DNA of 64,000 nt from Trissonchulus latispiculum (lineage: Eukaryota > Nematoda > Enoplea > Enoplida > Ironidae): positions 1-64,000 of the forward strand of contig JASAND010020851.1 of NCBI GenBank assembly GCA_030248195.1. The letters run 5' to 3'. Of this stretch, positions 22,694 to 33,412 are shown piece after piece. Made by a program: the position numbers and the translations under genes. Under the pieces are notes generated by a model, which had not been told where the DNA came from, ran no database searches, and saw only the letters and a program-made list of their open reading frames with translations. Position 1 is the stretch's first letter. Each line of letters begins with the position of its first letter.

Positions 22694-24117
22694 TCATAGG
22701 GGTCGCGGCAGCGACCCCTATAATATGTGTCAAAAGTCCCTGGAGACACCGTAAAATAAGCTGCGCAGAGGCTGCGCAAAATCCTGCGCAGATCCTGCGC
22801 AGATTTCATGCGCAAATTGTAGAGCACATCGAGTTTAGTATGTGTGCGAAGTTTCAGCCCCGTATCACTTTCCGTTAAAAAGTTGTGCCCCGGACCGGTT
22901 ATGGTGGCGATGTTTTTTTTTCCGGTTTCTCCTATTTAATGGTCGTATTGTCCTGACTTTCCGCCTCTTTCACGTAATCTGCAGCGGAGGCCGGACCTAA
23001 AGGGGTATAGGGTGTGGTAGTACCCCATGCGCCATTTAAGAATCGCTACTTTTTTTGCGCCGCAGGTGCGCCACAGCGCCGCAGCGGCGCCGCAAAGTCG
23101 GCTCAGAGCGAAAAGTGACCATTTTTTGTGGTCGCTGCGCAGCTCGAACGTTAAGAGCTGGAGCCGATTTCTTTTTATATTCAGAAACTACATATATTGA
23201 ACTAACTAAATAGCTAAGTCTCGTTTCTCTATCACTTCCCATGCGACCACAGTGGCCGGTCAAAAATGGTGAAAATTCGAAAAATGAAAAATCGAAATTT
23301 CTCGCTGTGTATTCAACTTAGAAAGCTCAATTCTTTCATACAAAGGTTTTCTGGCACGGCGAATTGATTCCCGTAAGCAGTTTTGCCGTCGGACCCACCC
23401 ATATTGCTGGGCTGGTTCCACTTTGCTGTCGGGAGGGTCAAGTCGGTACCGACTTCCAAGAACACCATATAGGACTGTGCATAGCCTCTCAAAACTTTGT
23501 CCATAGGGGTTTTCTGGTGCGCCCAGCTCATTTCCGGAGTCCGTTTTGCCGTCCGACCCACCCATCTAGCTGTGCTGGTTCCACTTTGCCATCTGGAGGG
23601 TCAGGTCGGTGGGAGGTCATGGGGTCAAAAATGAAAATTTTCAAAAGTGGTCAAATTTGGTACCAAATGAAAGCCCTGAGCGAGCTGAGCAACTTTTGTC
23701 ATAGAACTGCATGCTCAAAGTGGCTGTAGAGTGCTGTGGTGGGGTGGGGTGGGGACTTAGGCGATTTTGGGTCAAAAATTAAAATTTTCAAAAATGGTCA
23801 AATTTGGTACCAAATGAAAGCCCGCATCGAACTGAGCAACTTTTGTCATAGAAGTGCGCACCTAAAGTGGCTGTAGAGGCCTGTGGTGGGGTGGGGTGGG
23901 GACTTAGGCGATTTTGGGCCAAAAATTAAAATTTTCAAAAGTGGTCAAATTTCGAGTCAAATGAAGGCCCGCATCGAACTGAACAACTTTCGCCATAGAA
24001 CCACCCACCCAAACTTGCTGTGTCGGATTTATATACTTTCTTTCTCAACCGGATTAAACGACAGACAGGCCCAACACACATATTATCCCCTTTTGTGCGG
24101 AGCATTTTTGTTACTTG
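22694..24117 (+). mobile_element. HelA copy 1, non-autonomous Helitron-like element
   Basis: It starts TCATAGG after an A and ends CTTG before a T. Order of parts: a hairpin with arms AGGGGTCGC around GGCA (22697-22718); several TGCGCA palindromes; a GCGCCGC-rich stretch near 23060-23095; about two 163-bp units (GGTTCC at 23413 and 23577); and 147-bp units (TGGCTGTAG at 23721 and 23868). The tail is GTGCGGAGCATTTTTGTTACTTG-like. No conserved ORF is present. Confidence 0.75.
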
Positions 24118-24718
24118 TATATATATAGTCAAGCGGGAAAAAAAGCCACTCGCCAATGCGGGGAAAAAACCCACCCCCAGTGTGGGCTTACCGGTATGAG
24201 CTATCTAGGATTTTAATAGCCTATCTTGAAGAGCATCCAAAATAACCCTGGAGGGTTTATTGTCGCTCCCACTGCTTCCCAGCAAATTTTTTGGGACTTT
24301 GAAATTTTCGAAAATTTTGGTCCGTCCAAGTACCGAAATTTGGCAAACTTTGCCTGGCCACCCTGAACTACTGGAAAGACTTAGACCAAAGCGGATTGTA
24401 TGTAGGGTTGCGCCGTTAGCGACATTACGTGGCCGGGGCCTTCCCAAAGTGCGGGGCCGGGCGTTAGGAGGGGAAATTCTTCCTATGATCCGAGACCTGA
24501 AATTGAATCTGAATTTGAAGTTCCTACGAGCAACCGTCTGAAACTGAAAATCAAATAAAATGAGACCTGAAACGGAAACTGAATTTAAATCTGAAATTCC
24601 GACGAGCAACCGCCTGAAACTGAAATAAAAAGGCTGCTTGAAATATCACTACTACATACGCCAAGAAATAGCCATATGCACAGCAGAAAATATATAATAA
24701 AGTGTGTTATATACGTCC

Positions 24719-24802
24719 TGACGGTCCGACGGGGCCCACGGGGCCGCCGGGACTTACGGGGCCGTCGGGGCCGCCGGGGCCGTGTAACGGGCCCGGGCCC
24801 CA
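24719..24802 (+). repeat. GC-rich 9-bp tandem repeat
   Basis: Units of the form GGGGCCGNC repeat about eight times and end in GGGCCCGGGCCCC. The tract could form strong secondary structure. The minus-strand reading (RPRRPRKSRRP) is a by-product. Confidence 0.8.
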
Positions 24803-24803
24803 T

Positions 24804-25081
24804 AGTCTATAGGCTCTATTAAACAAATGTATGTATTCGTTTGACCTTTCCTGCTAATGTGTGTGTGTGTGTGTGTGTGTGTAGGGCATCTGTTGCGCAT
24901 CATAATGATATATGCCACACTGCTCTAACCCCTCCGGTGCGACCTGGGGGTGACCTAGAGTTGGCGGGAAAAAACCCCACATGCGGGAAAAAAACACACT
25001 TTTCAAAATTGAAAATTTTTCTAAGCATTAGCAGGAAAGGTCAAACGAATACATACATTTGTTTAATAGAGCCTATAGACT
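24804..25081. repeat. 56-bp inverted repeat around a GT microsatellite
   Basis: Arms 24804-24859 and 25026-25081 are exact complements as read. The spacer begins with (GT)n and holds the GGGAAAAAACCC motifs. A sequence similar to the right arm recurs near 30256-30312 in T2 and near 32716-32780. Confidence 0.85.
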
Positions 25082-25696
25082 AAATTGGTATATATAGGTT
25101 TTACCTGGGTACGATCTGTTATGGGAGGTCCAGGGAGTCAAAATCGGACATGGTGCCATTTCAAGCCAACATTTCAATTTGTCCAAAAATGCTTATTTTT
25201 GCCTTAAACTGGGTCTAGTTTGGCTGTAAATACAAGAAAAACACGTTTTCTATACGATAGGATGCTTAAACTGCCGAAAATAAACAATTTTAAAAAATTT
25301 CCAAAATTTGCCTATGTTTATGTGTTAAACATACCAAACTTTCAAAAGTCACTATGACCTAAATTTTTCAACAAAAACTAATATATTTTGATGCAGTTGT
25401 ACTAAAAACAACCCGCTCTTTCATTTGGAACGGTTAGAAATGCTCCTGCCAACTTGCCAAAAAATTTTCGGGGTGGGTTTTTTCCCGCATATGGGTTTTT
25501 TCCCGCATTGGGTTTTTTCCCGCCAGTTTGGGACAATTTTTCTCACTAACGGCGCACCCTAGAGAGGTGTTCTATAGCTCATAAGAAAGCTTACGACTAG
25601 GCCTAGCAGCCTGCATAGTCAGTATTTCAATATCTCAAACCAGTAAAAAGTTCTGGCCAAAAATCTGAAAAGTGGGTTTTTTCCCGCTTGACTATA

Positions 25697-26276
25697 TAAT
25701 ATATATATATCTGCGTTTATTTTAGGCGAAAAAAGTGGGGGAGGAGGGGGAAGCCCCCCACTAGTGGGGGGGAGGGAGGTGGAAAAGTGGGGGAAGGGTG
25801 GTATAAAATAGTCTGACAATGCCAAAAATGAAAATAGCCTGTTTTCTACATATACTGCTACAACTATGCTAAAAAGTGCTCAAAAATTGAGTTTGAGTAC
25901 CAAAATCGACGATTTTTGACCAAAAAATTCCGGCGAGGCCGGAAAAATTTTTAATATTTTTACCAAAAATCCTCAAAATTTGCCATTTTCTGGGCACCTT
26001 GTAGTGAGTGGGGGGAAGCCCAGAAAAGTGGGGAAGAGGTCGAGTGGGGCGGAACCCGAAAAGTAGGGGGGGCGCCCCTCCCCGATCCTTAACTGATGTT
26101 AACTTTCGTGACATAAAGCGCGGCATAAAGCACTTTTTAGGAGGGGGAGGGATGGTGTTTATGGTGGGCCGCCACTCCCCACTAGAATAAGCCCAGGGAG
26201 ATACAAAACGAGACAAGTTTTGTTGCTCAGCCGCACAGTCAGGACATTTAGGTCGTGTAGGGCCGTAGGGGGGCTA
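25697..26276 (+). repeat. G-run repeat of the AAAAGTGGGGG family
   Basis: The block holds runs of G around GTGGGGG, then TTTTCTACATATACTGCTAC, TTCCGGCGAGGCCGGAA and TACCAAAAATCC. Related blocks lie at 35530-35800, 46050-46310 (opposite strand) and 46920-47200. No coding function is apparent. Confidence 0.65.
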
Positions 26277-26284
26277 TGCCCACC

Positions 26285-26665
26285 CAGGGGCGGATCCAGG
26301 GGGGGGGGCGGCCGCCCCTCCCCGTCGCGATTCGAAGATAGGGAAAAGAGTAAAAACCAAAACATTTCGTCGGCGCGCGCGAATTGTCTTATTTTTAACG
26401 GCATATATATTTATTACATTTATGACGAAAAAACTTGAAATGCATCCGATTTTTCGGAAAAATTAGTATTTTTGACTAAAAATGTATTGTGCTTAAAAAA
26501 TTTTCTGAGTTATATATTGAGAATTATATAAAAGAATTAAAGATCCGAAGACCGATTTTATTGCAAAAACAAAAATTTTCTTCAACTTCTGGGGTGCTCC
26601 GTCCCCCAGACCCCCCACTAAAAAAATTTTACCGCCCCCGTCACCGAATCCTGGATCCGCCAGTG
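26285..26665 (+). mobile_element. hAT-like non-autonomous element (381 bp)
   Basis: Terminal inverted repeats are CAGGGGCGGATCCAGG and the complement of CACTGGCGGATCCAGG (14 of 16). The 8-bp target duplication TGCCCACC lies at 26277-26284 and 26666-26673. An 8-bp duplication with CAG ends is the hAT signature. There is no ORF. Confidence 0.85.
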
Positions 26666-26673
26666 TGCCCACC

Positions 26674-27124
26674 CTGAACCGTTGATAGGCAAAGATGGAA
26701 GAATGACCGTTCTTTGCCACAAGATTTTCCTCCTTGAACTGTGTGCAGGCACAGGGCTTTCTTTCCTGTGATCTCAACAGTATCAGACCTGCAGACAGAG
26801 ATGGTGAGATCGTTACTGCTGATTAGGTCGGATGGTGTGCACGAGGGAGGGGTCCAACTGAGGCCGATCTCTCCTTCTGGATATTTGAGAGACCCCGTAG
26901 ATTGAGAAAGGGCCCTCCCGACTTCTCTCCACGACGCCTGTGAGGCAAGTACCTGCCTGACAAATTGATGGAAGAGGTCAGCTGTTGGGTTGGAGTCGTG
27001 CTGATAGACACTGCTGTGCGAAGTTTCGCTCTTGTGGAGAGTGGGGCCAGCCCAGCTTCTTTCAGGTTGAGGTCGGCGGGCGAGGGCGTTCCGTGATGTT
27101 GGACCAACAGTATTAGTGTGACTC
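26674..27124. other. Unique sequence island, coding-like on the minus strand
   Basis: The composition is balanced and does not resemble the repeats on either side. The minus strand has open stretches, one containing PTADLFHQFVRQVLAS and then DLTISVCRSDTVEITGKK. I recognise no family. It could be a captured gene fragment or part of a LINE. Confidence 0.3.
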
Positions 27125-27400
27125 CAGGGGCGCACTTAGGGGGGCGGACGTAAACGAACAATGTTATTGCACGCGGACATAAAAACAAAAGTTTTTCGCC
27201 TTCGGCGCGAAATTGACTTGATTTTTGCATAATTTATATACCTTTATTTCAGCTTTTTAAACCTTTCAACAGCAACTTTTTAAGATTTTGAAAATATTTC
27301 GCGCCTGCGGCGCGAAATGTATATACTGAATTTTTGATTACTTTAAGCATATTTTTGTTTTCAAACCTTTTTTCAGAAATGTTTCAGAAAAAATATATAT
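27125..27400 (+). mobile_element. Truncated hAT-like element with GCGCC hairpins
   Basis: It starts CAGGGGCGCACTTAGG, like other hAT-like ends here. It carries hairpin motifs CGCCTTCGGCG near 27198 and GCGCCTGCGGCGC near 27301. No right end is found before HelA copy 2. Confidence 0.45.
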
Positions 27401-29432
27401 AAAGTAACAAAAATGCTCCGCACAAAAGGGGATAATATGTGTGTTGGGCCTATGTCTGTCGTTTAAATTCCGGTTGAGAAAGCAAGCATATAAATCCGAC
27501 ACAGCAAGTTTGGGCGGGTGGTTCTATGGCGAAAGTTGTTCAGTTCGATGCGGGCCTTCATTTGACTCGAAATTTGACCACTTTTGAAAATTTTAATTTT
27601 TGACCCAAAATCGCCTAAGCCCCCACCTCACCCCACCACAGCCCTCTACAGCCACTTTAGGTACGCACTTCTATGACAAAAGTTGCTCAGTTCGATGCGG
27701 GCTTTAATTTGGTACCAAATTTGACCACTTTTGAAAATTTTAATTTTTGACCCAACATCGCCTAAGTCCCCACCCTACCCCACCACAGCCCTCTACAGCC
27801 ACTTTAGGTACGCACTTCTATGACAAAAGTTGCTCAGTTCGATGCGGGCTTTCATTTGGTACCAAATTTGACCACTTTGGAAAACTTTCATTTTTGACCG
27901 AAAATCGCCTAAGTCCCCACCCCACCCCACCACAGCACTCTACAGCCACTTTGAGCATGCGGTTCTATGACAAAAGTTGCTCAGCTCGCTTAGGGCTTTC
28001 ATTTGGTACCAAAATTGACCACTTTTGAAAACTTTCATTTTTGACCGAAAATCGCCTAAGTCCCCACCCCACCCCACCACAGCACTCTACAGCCACTTTG
28101 AGCATGCGGTTCTATGACAAAAGTTGCTCAGCTCGCTTAGGGCTTTCATTTGGTACCAAAATTGACCACTTTTGAAAACTTTCATTTTTGACCGAAAATC
28201 GCCTAAGTCCCCACCCCACCCCACCACAGCACTCTACAGCCACTTTGAGCATGCGGTTCTATGACAAAAGTTGCTCAGTTCGATGCGGGCTTTTATTTGG
28301 TACCAAATTTGACCACTTTTGAAAAATTTTATTTTCGACCACTTGACCCCCCACCCGACTGACCCTTCAAACGGCAAAGTGGAACCAGCCCAGCAAAATA
28401 GGTACGTCGGACGGCAAAACGGATACCGGGAATGAGCTGGGCACACCAGAAAACCCCTATAGACAAAGTTTTGAGAGGCCAGGTAGAGCCTACTATGGAC
28501 CTCCAGGAAGCGGTTTCCGACATGACCCTCCAGACGGCAAAGTGGAACCAGCACAGCAAGATGGATGAGTCCTACGGCAAAAAGGACACCGGGAATGAGC
28601 TGGGCGCACCAGAAAACCCCTATAGACAAAGTTTTGAGAGGCCAGGTAAAGCCTACTATGGACCTCCAAGAAGCGGTTTCCGACTTGACCCTCCCGACGG
28701 CAAAGTGGAACCAGCCCAGCAAGATGGGTGGGTCTGACGGTAAAACTGACTGCGGGAATCGATTCTCCGTGCCAGAAAACCATTGTATGGAAGATTTGAG
28801 CGTTTAAAGTTAAATAGATAGCGAGAAATTTCGATTTTTCATTTTTCGAATTTTCGCCATCTTTGACGAGCCACTGTGGTCGCTAGGGAAGTGATAGAGA
28901 AACGCAACCTGGACCGTTAGTTAGTTCAATATATGTAATTTCTGAATATAAAAAGAAATCAGCTCCAGCTCGTAAAGTTCAACCTGAGCGACGACCACAA
29001 AAATGGTCACTTTTCGCTATGAGCCGACTTTGCGGCGCCACTGCGGCGCTGTGGCGCAGCTGCGGCGCAAAAAAAGTTGTGATTCTTAAATTCTTTAGAG
29101 GGTACTACTAGACCCCATAGCCCTTTAGGTTGGCCCACCGCTGCAGATCACGTGAAAGCGGCGAACATTATGTACAATACAACCATCAAATAGGAGAAAC
29201 CGAAAAAAAAAAACATCGCCGCCATAACCGGTCCGGGGCGCATCTTTTTAACGGTAAGTGATACGGGGCTGAAACTTCACAGACATACTAAACTCGATGT
29301 GCTCTACAATTTGCGCATGAAATCTGCGCAGGATCTGCGCAGGATTTTGCGCAGCTTCTGCGCAGCTTATTTTACACTGTCTCCAGCCACTTTTCACACA
29401 TATTATAGGGGTCGCTGCCGCGACCCCTATGA
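27401..29432 (-). mobile_element. HelA copy 2, non-autonomous Helitron-like element
   Basis: On the minus strand it starts TCATAGG after an A (29432) and ends with the family tail at 27401, where the last base gives CTTT instead of CTTG. The 163-bp units are marked by GGAACC at 28381, 28544 and 28707. The 147-bp units are marked by AGCATGC at 27954, 28101 and 28248. The length is 2032 bp. Confidence 0.75.
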
Positions 29433-29604
29433 TACTCTGTTTTTTGAGGTCCGCCTCCGCGAGAAAATGTTCTATGTGGGCCGCTGCGTGAGCCCCGGTG
29501 CTTCCCTGCAATTTTTTGGGACTTGGAAATTTTTTAAAATTTTGGTCCGTTCAAGTGCCAACTTTTGACAAACTTTGGGGCTGGCGCGAAAGCGTCTTCT
29601 GAAA

Positions 29605-29759
29605 TGTCACTACAGTTTGGGAACGAATTCCAACTTAAGCTTGGTTCGATTGTGCCCGGGTGGCTCAATCGGTAGAGCGTTGGCCTAGACAGCCAAAGGT
29701 TGTGGGTTCGATCCCCACCTCGGGCCCGAATTTTTCGAGTCGGAGGTGCTGTAGTGACA
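29605..29759. repeat. 11-bp inverted repeat flanking the tRNA-like gene
   Basis: TGTCACTACAG at 29605-29615 is exactly complementary to 29749-29759. The tRNA-like gene lies inside. Confidence 0.7.
29654..29726 (+). tRNA. tRNA-like gene, anticodon AGA (atypical, possibly SINE-derived)
   Basis: A full cloverleaf folds. The acceptor stem is GCCCGGG with CTCGGGC (one G-U pair). The D-stem is GCTC/GAGC. The anticodon stem is TTGGC/GCCAA with loop CTAGACA. The variable arm has 5 bases. The T-stem is GTGGG/CCCAC with loop TTCGATC. A-box (TGGCTCAATCGG) and B-box (GGTTCGATCC) promoters match, and a T5 run at 29731-29735 could terminate Pol III. AGA would mean serine, but serine tRNAs have a long variable arm and position 37 is normally a purine, while here it is C. 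The body resembles lysine-type tRNAs. It may be a tRNA-derived repeat. Confidence 0.6.
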
Positions 29760-29812
29760 ATCTTAGTTTCGTTTGTTCTTTCATTTGCCGGGCCACCCTT
29801 AACTATGCATAT

Positions 29813-30932
29813 ATAGCGCGGCGGGAAAAGAAAACCCATTCTGAAATGCGGGAAAAGAAAACCCATCGGCAGTGTGAGAGAGCCATATGAGCTAGATCTG
29901 ATTTTGATAGCCTATCTTAAAGAGCGTCCAAAACCACCCTAGGGGCTGTATTATTGTAGTCTTCGGTGCTTCTCAGCAAATTTTGTGGGACTTTTAAAAT
30001 TTTGAAATTTTTGGTCCCAACATGGGGGTCAGACAGGGTCAATTTTGGTGTGTCACCCTGAACTACTGGAAAGACCTAGGGCAAAACGGATTACAGTTTC
30101 ACAGAGGATACATCTTGAACTTCACGATGGTGTATGCAATTTGGCTCTAGTACCTGTGGTGCGACCTGGGGGTTACCCTCATTCGGCGGGAAAAGAAAAC
30201 CCATATGCGGGAAAAGAAAACCCAATTTTCAAAATAGAATATTTTTCAAACCATTAGCAATAAAGGTCAAATTAACATTTAAATTTATTTAATAGAGCCT
30301 CTAGATTAAATTGATGTAGGTTTTACTTGGTTTCATTCCATTATGTGTAGCCCAGATGATCAAAATCTGGCATGGTGCCATTTCAAGCCAAATCTGCAAG
30401 TTTTACCAAATTTTGCTTATTTTTTACGTTAAAATGGTCTAGTTTTCCTCAAAATACAATAAAAGCTTGTTTTCTATACGGCCGAATATTCGAACTGCAG
30501 AAAATAAGCAAATCTAATAATTTTCCAAATTTTGCCTATCTTTACGTGTTAAACATACATATGTATTTTAGAAATATTAATTTGGCTTACATTTGCGCAC
30601 AAATTTTGAAATTTTCGATGCAGGCGTACTAAAACCCGCTATCTTGAATAGTGCAGTCAAAAATGTTCTGGCACCCTTCCAGCAAAAAACTCAGGATGGG
30701 TTTTCTTTTCCCGCATATGGGTTTTCTTTTCCCGCATTGGGTTTTCTTTTCCCATCTGTTTCGTCGAAAATTTCCCACTAACGGTAACTGCTAGAGAGAT
30801 GTTTTATGGCTCATTTTGAAGCTCTTCGCAAGGCCTCATGGTAGTTATATCGTTAGATTTTCAATTTGTAGCTTAATAAAAAAGATACAGCGAAAATTCG
30901 AAAATTTGGGTTTTTATTTCCCGCCGCGCTAT
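29813..30932 (+). mobile_element. Inverted-repeat element T2
   Basis: Ends ATAGCGCGGCGGGAAA and its exact complement bound 1.12 kb. The body aligns with T1, but wherever T1 has GGGAAAAAACCC, T2 has GGGAAAAGAAAACCC (near 29823, 29852, 30188, 30208, 30698, 30719 and 30738). There is no ORF of note. Confidence 0.75.
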
Positions 30933-30969
30933 ACTGGAAAGACCTGTACCAAAACGGATATGCAGGATA

Positions 30970-32516
30970 TCATAGGGGTCGCGGCAGCGACCCCTATAAT
31001 ATGTGTCAAAAGTCCCTGGAGACACCGTAAAATAAGCTGCGCAGAGGCTGCGCAAAATCCTGCGCAGATCCTGCGCAGATTTCATGCGCAAATTGTAGAG
31101 CACATCGAGTTTAGTATGTGTGCGAAGTTTCAGCCCCGTATCACTTTCCGTTAAAAAGTTGCGCCCCGGACCGGTTATGGCGGCGATGTTTTTTTTCCGG
31201 ATTCTCCTAATGGTCGTATTGTCCTGACTTTCCGCCTCTTTCACGTAATCTGCAGCGGAGGTCGGACCTAAAGGGGTATTGGGCCATTTAAGAATCGCTA
31301 CTTTTTTTGCGCCGCAGGTGCGCCACAGCGCCGCGGCGGCGCCGCAAAGTCGGCTCAGAGCGAAAAGTGACCATTTCTGTGGTCGCTGCGCAGCTCGAAC
31401 GTTAAGAGCTGGAGCCGATTTCTTTTTATATTCAGAAACTACATATATTGAACTAACTAAATAGCTAAGTCTCGTTTCTCTATCACTTCCCATGCGACCA
31501 CAGTGGCCGGTCAAAAATGGTGAAAATTCGAAAAATGAAAAATCGAAATTTCTCGCTGTGTATTCAACTTAGAAAGCTCAATTCTTTCATACAAAGGTTT
31601 TCTGGCACTGCGAATTGATTCCCGTAAGCAGTTTTGCCGTCGGACCCACCCATATTGCTGGGCTGGTTCCACTTTGCTGTCGGGAGGGTCAAGTCGGTAC
31701 CGATTTCCAAGAACACCATATAGGACTGTGCATAGCCTCTCAAAACTTTGTCCATAGGGGTTTTCTGGTGCGCCCAGCTCATTCCCGGAGTCCGTTTTGC
31801 CGTCCGACCCACCCATTTTGCTGGACTGGCTCCACTTTGCCGTTTGAAGGGTAAATCGGTAGGGGGTCAAGTGGTCAAAAATAAAATTTTTCAAAAGTGG
31901 TCAAATTTGGTATAAAATGAAAGCCCTAAGTGAGGTGAGCAACTTTTGTCATAGAACTACGTATCCAAAGTGGCTGTAGAGTGCTGTGTTGGGGTGGGGA
32001 CTTAGGCGATTTTGGGTCAAAAATAAAATTTTTCAAAAGTGGTCAAATTTGGTGCCAAATGAAAGCCCGCATCGAACTGAGCAACTTTTGTCATAGACGT
32101 GCGTACCTAAAGTGGCTGTACATAGAGGCCTGTGGTGGGTGGGGTGGGGACTTAGGCGATTTTGGGTCAAAAATTAAAATTTTTAAAAGTGGTCAAATTT
32201 GGTACCAAATGAAAGCCCGCATCGAACTGAGCAACTTTTGTCATAGAAGTGCGTACCTAAAGTGGCTGTAGAGGCCTGTGGTGGGGTGGGGTGGGGACTT
32301 AGGCGATTTTGGGTCAAATATTAAAATTTTCAAAAGTGGTCAAACTTCGAGTCAAATGAAGGCCCGCGTCGAACTGAACAACTTTCGCCATAGAACCACC
32401 CACCCAAACTTGCTGTGTCGGATTTATATACTTACTTTCTCAACCGGAATTTAAACGACAGACATAGGCCCAACACACATATTATCCCCTTTTGTGCGGA
32501 GCATTTTTGTTACTTG
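30970..32516 (+). mobile_element. HelA copy 3, non-autonomous Helitron-like element
   Basis: It has the same structure as copy 1 and is very similar along most of its length. It starts TCATAGG after A and ends CTTG before T. It holds one more 147-bp unit than copy 1. Confidence 0.75.
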
Positions 32517-33412
32517 TATATATATATATATATATATATGTGTTATGCTTCACGACGATATACGTATGCCTTGCGTACTGCTCTGACCCTCCGGTGCGAC
32601 CTAGGGTGACCGACACTGACCGCGACCAGTGTAGGTGACCTAAGGGTGTGGTGTACAGTTGGTGGGTGAAAACCCATCGGCTGGAAAAATCCACTTCAAA
32701 ATGGAATATTTTTCTAACCATTAAGAGGAAAGGTCAAACTAATGCGTATGTGCATTTTTAATAGAGCCTATAGATTAAATTGGTAACTGGTAAATATATA
32801 TATATAGGTTTTGTCTGGCTTCGTTCCGTTGTGAGAAGTCCAGGGGGTCGAAATCGGACATATTTCAAGTCAAATTTCCAATTTTGGTCAAAAATGCTCA
32901 TATGGCGTTAGTTGGTAAAAGCTCTTGCTATTTTATACGTATTAATTTTATTGCATATTCTGCACGTTTTGTCGGCAGGTATAGAGAGGGAGCATTTTGT
33001 ACGATTTGTCTTTTCCTTGCTTCTTTTGTAGTTTCTGCCGCCTCCAGTGCACATTTACGCATGTGTGTACTGTGTGTGTCTGTGTGTGGTGGTGTATTCT
33101 GTATGTATTGTTCGTCTTCATGGGCTGTCTAAGCACAAGCCGGTCTTTTCCTCTCCTCGCTTGTGGATTCGCTGTTGCAGGATTGCGTTTTGTTGAATGC
33201 GGAGCGCTAAACTGAGTAATGGTTGTTGTTGTGTTTTTACACTCTGTTCAGCCATTATTATTATATATATACTATACACGTATCTATATATATATATATA
33301 TTGTCGCTCACAGATGTGTTTGTTTGACATAGAATACGTGTATATTTATATGTTATGTGTATGCTGTGAATGTTTGGCTAGTGTTGTATGCCAATATATG
33401 CGTAACGATTTA
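32517..33412 (+). repeat. AT microsatellites and a T-family fragment
   Basis: (TA)n at 32517-32538. From about 32640 to 32890 a T1/T2-like fragment includes GTGAAAACCCATCGG. The rest is AT-rich, with GT-rich patches near 33061-33100 and (TA)n near 33260-33300. No gene is seen. Confidence 0.55.

Larger units (their letters stand above)
24124..25696 (+). mobile_element. Inverted-repeat element T1
   Basis: Perfect ends of at least 20 bp (TATAGTCAAGCGGGAAAAAA and its complement) bound 1.57 kb. Inner copies of GGGAAAAAACCC occur near 24165, 24965, 25475-25525 and 25672. The left end abuts HelA copy 1. A 56-bp inverted repeat and a GC-rich tract lie inside. There is no transposase ORF. Confidence 0.75.
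29433..29812 (+). repeat. T-family fragment interrupted by a tRNA-bearing insert
   Basis: The outer parts resemble T1/T2 interior sequence (GGGACTTGGAAATTTTT and GGGCCACCCTTAACTA). About 29585-29790 interrupts that similarity and carries the tRNA-like gene. Confidence 0.5.

Noticed and set aside
29534..29890. Frames MAQSVERWPRQPKVVGSIPTSG and GGDRTHNLWLSRPTLYRLSHPG
   Set aside because: These are translations of the tRNA-like gene, a common artefact.
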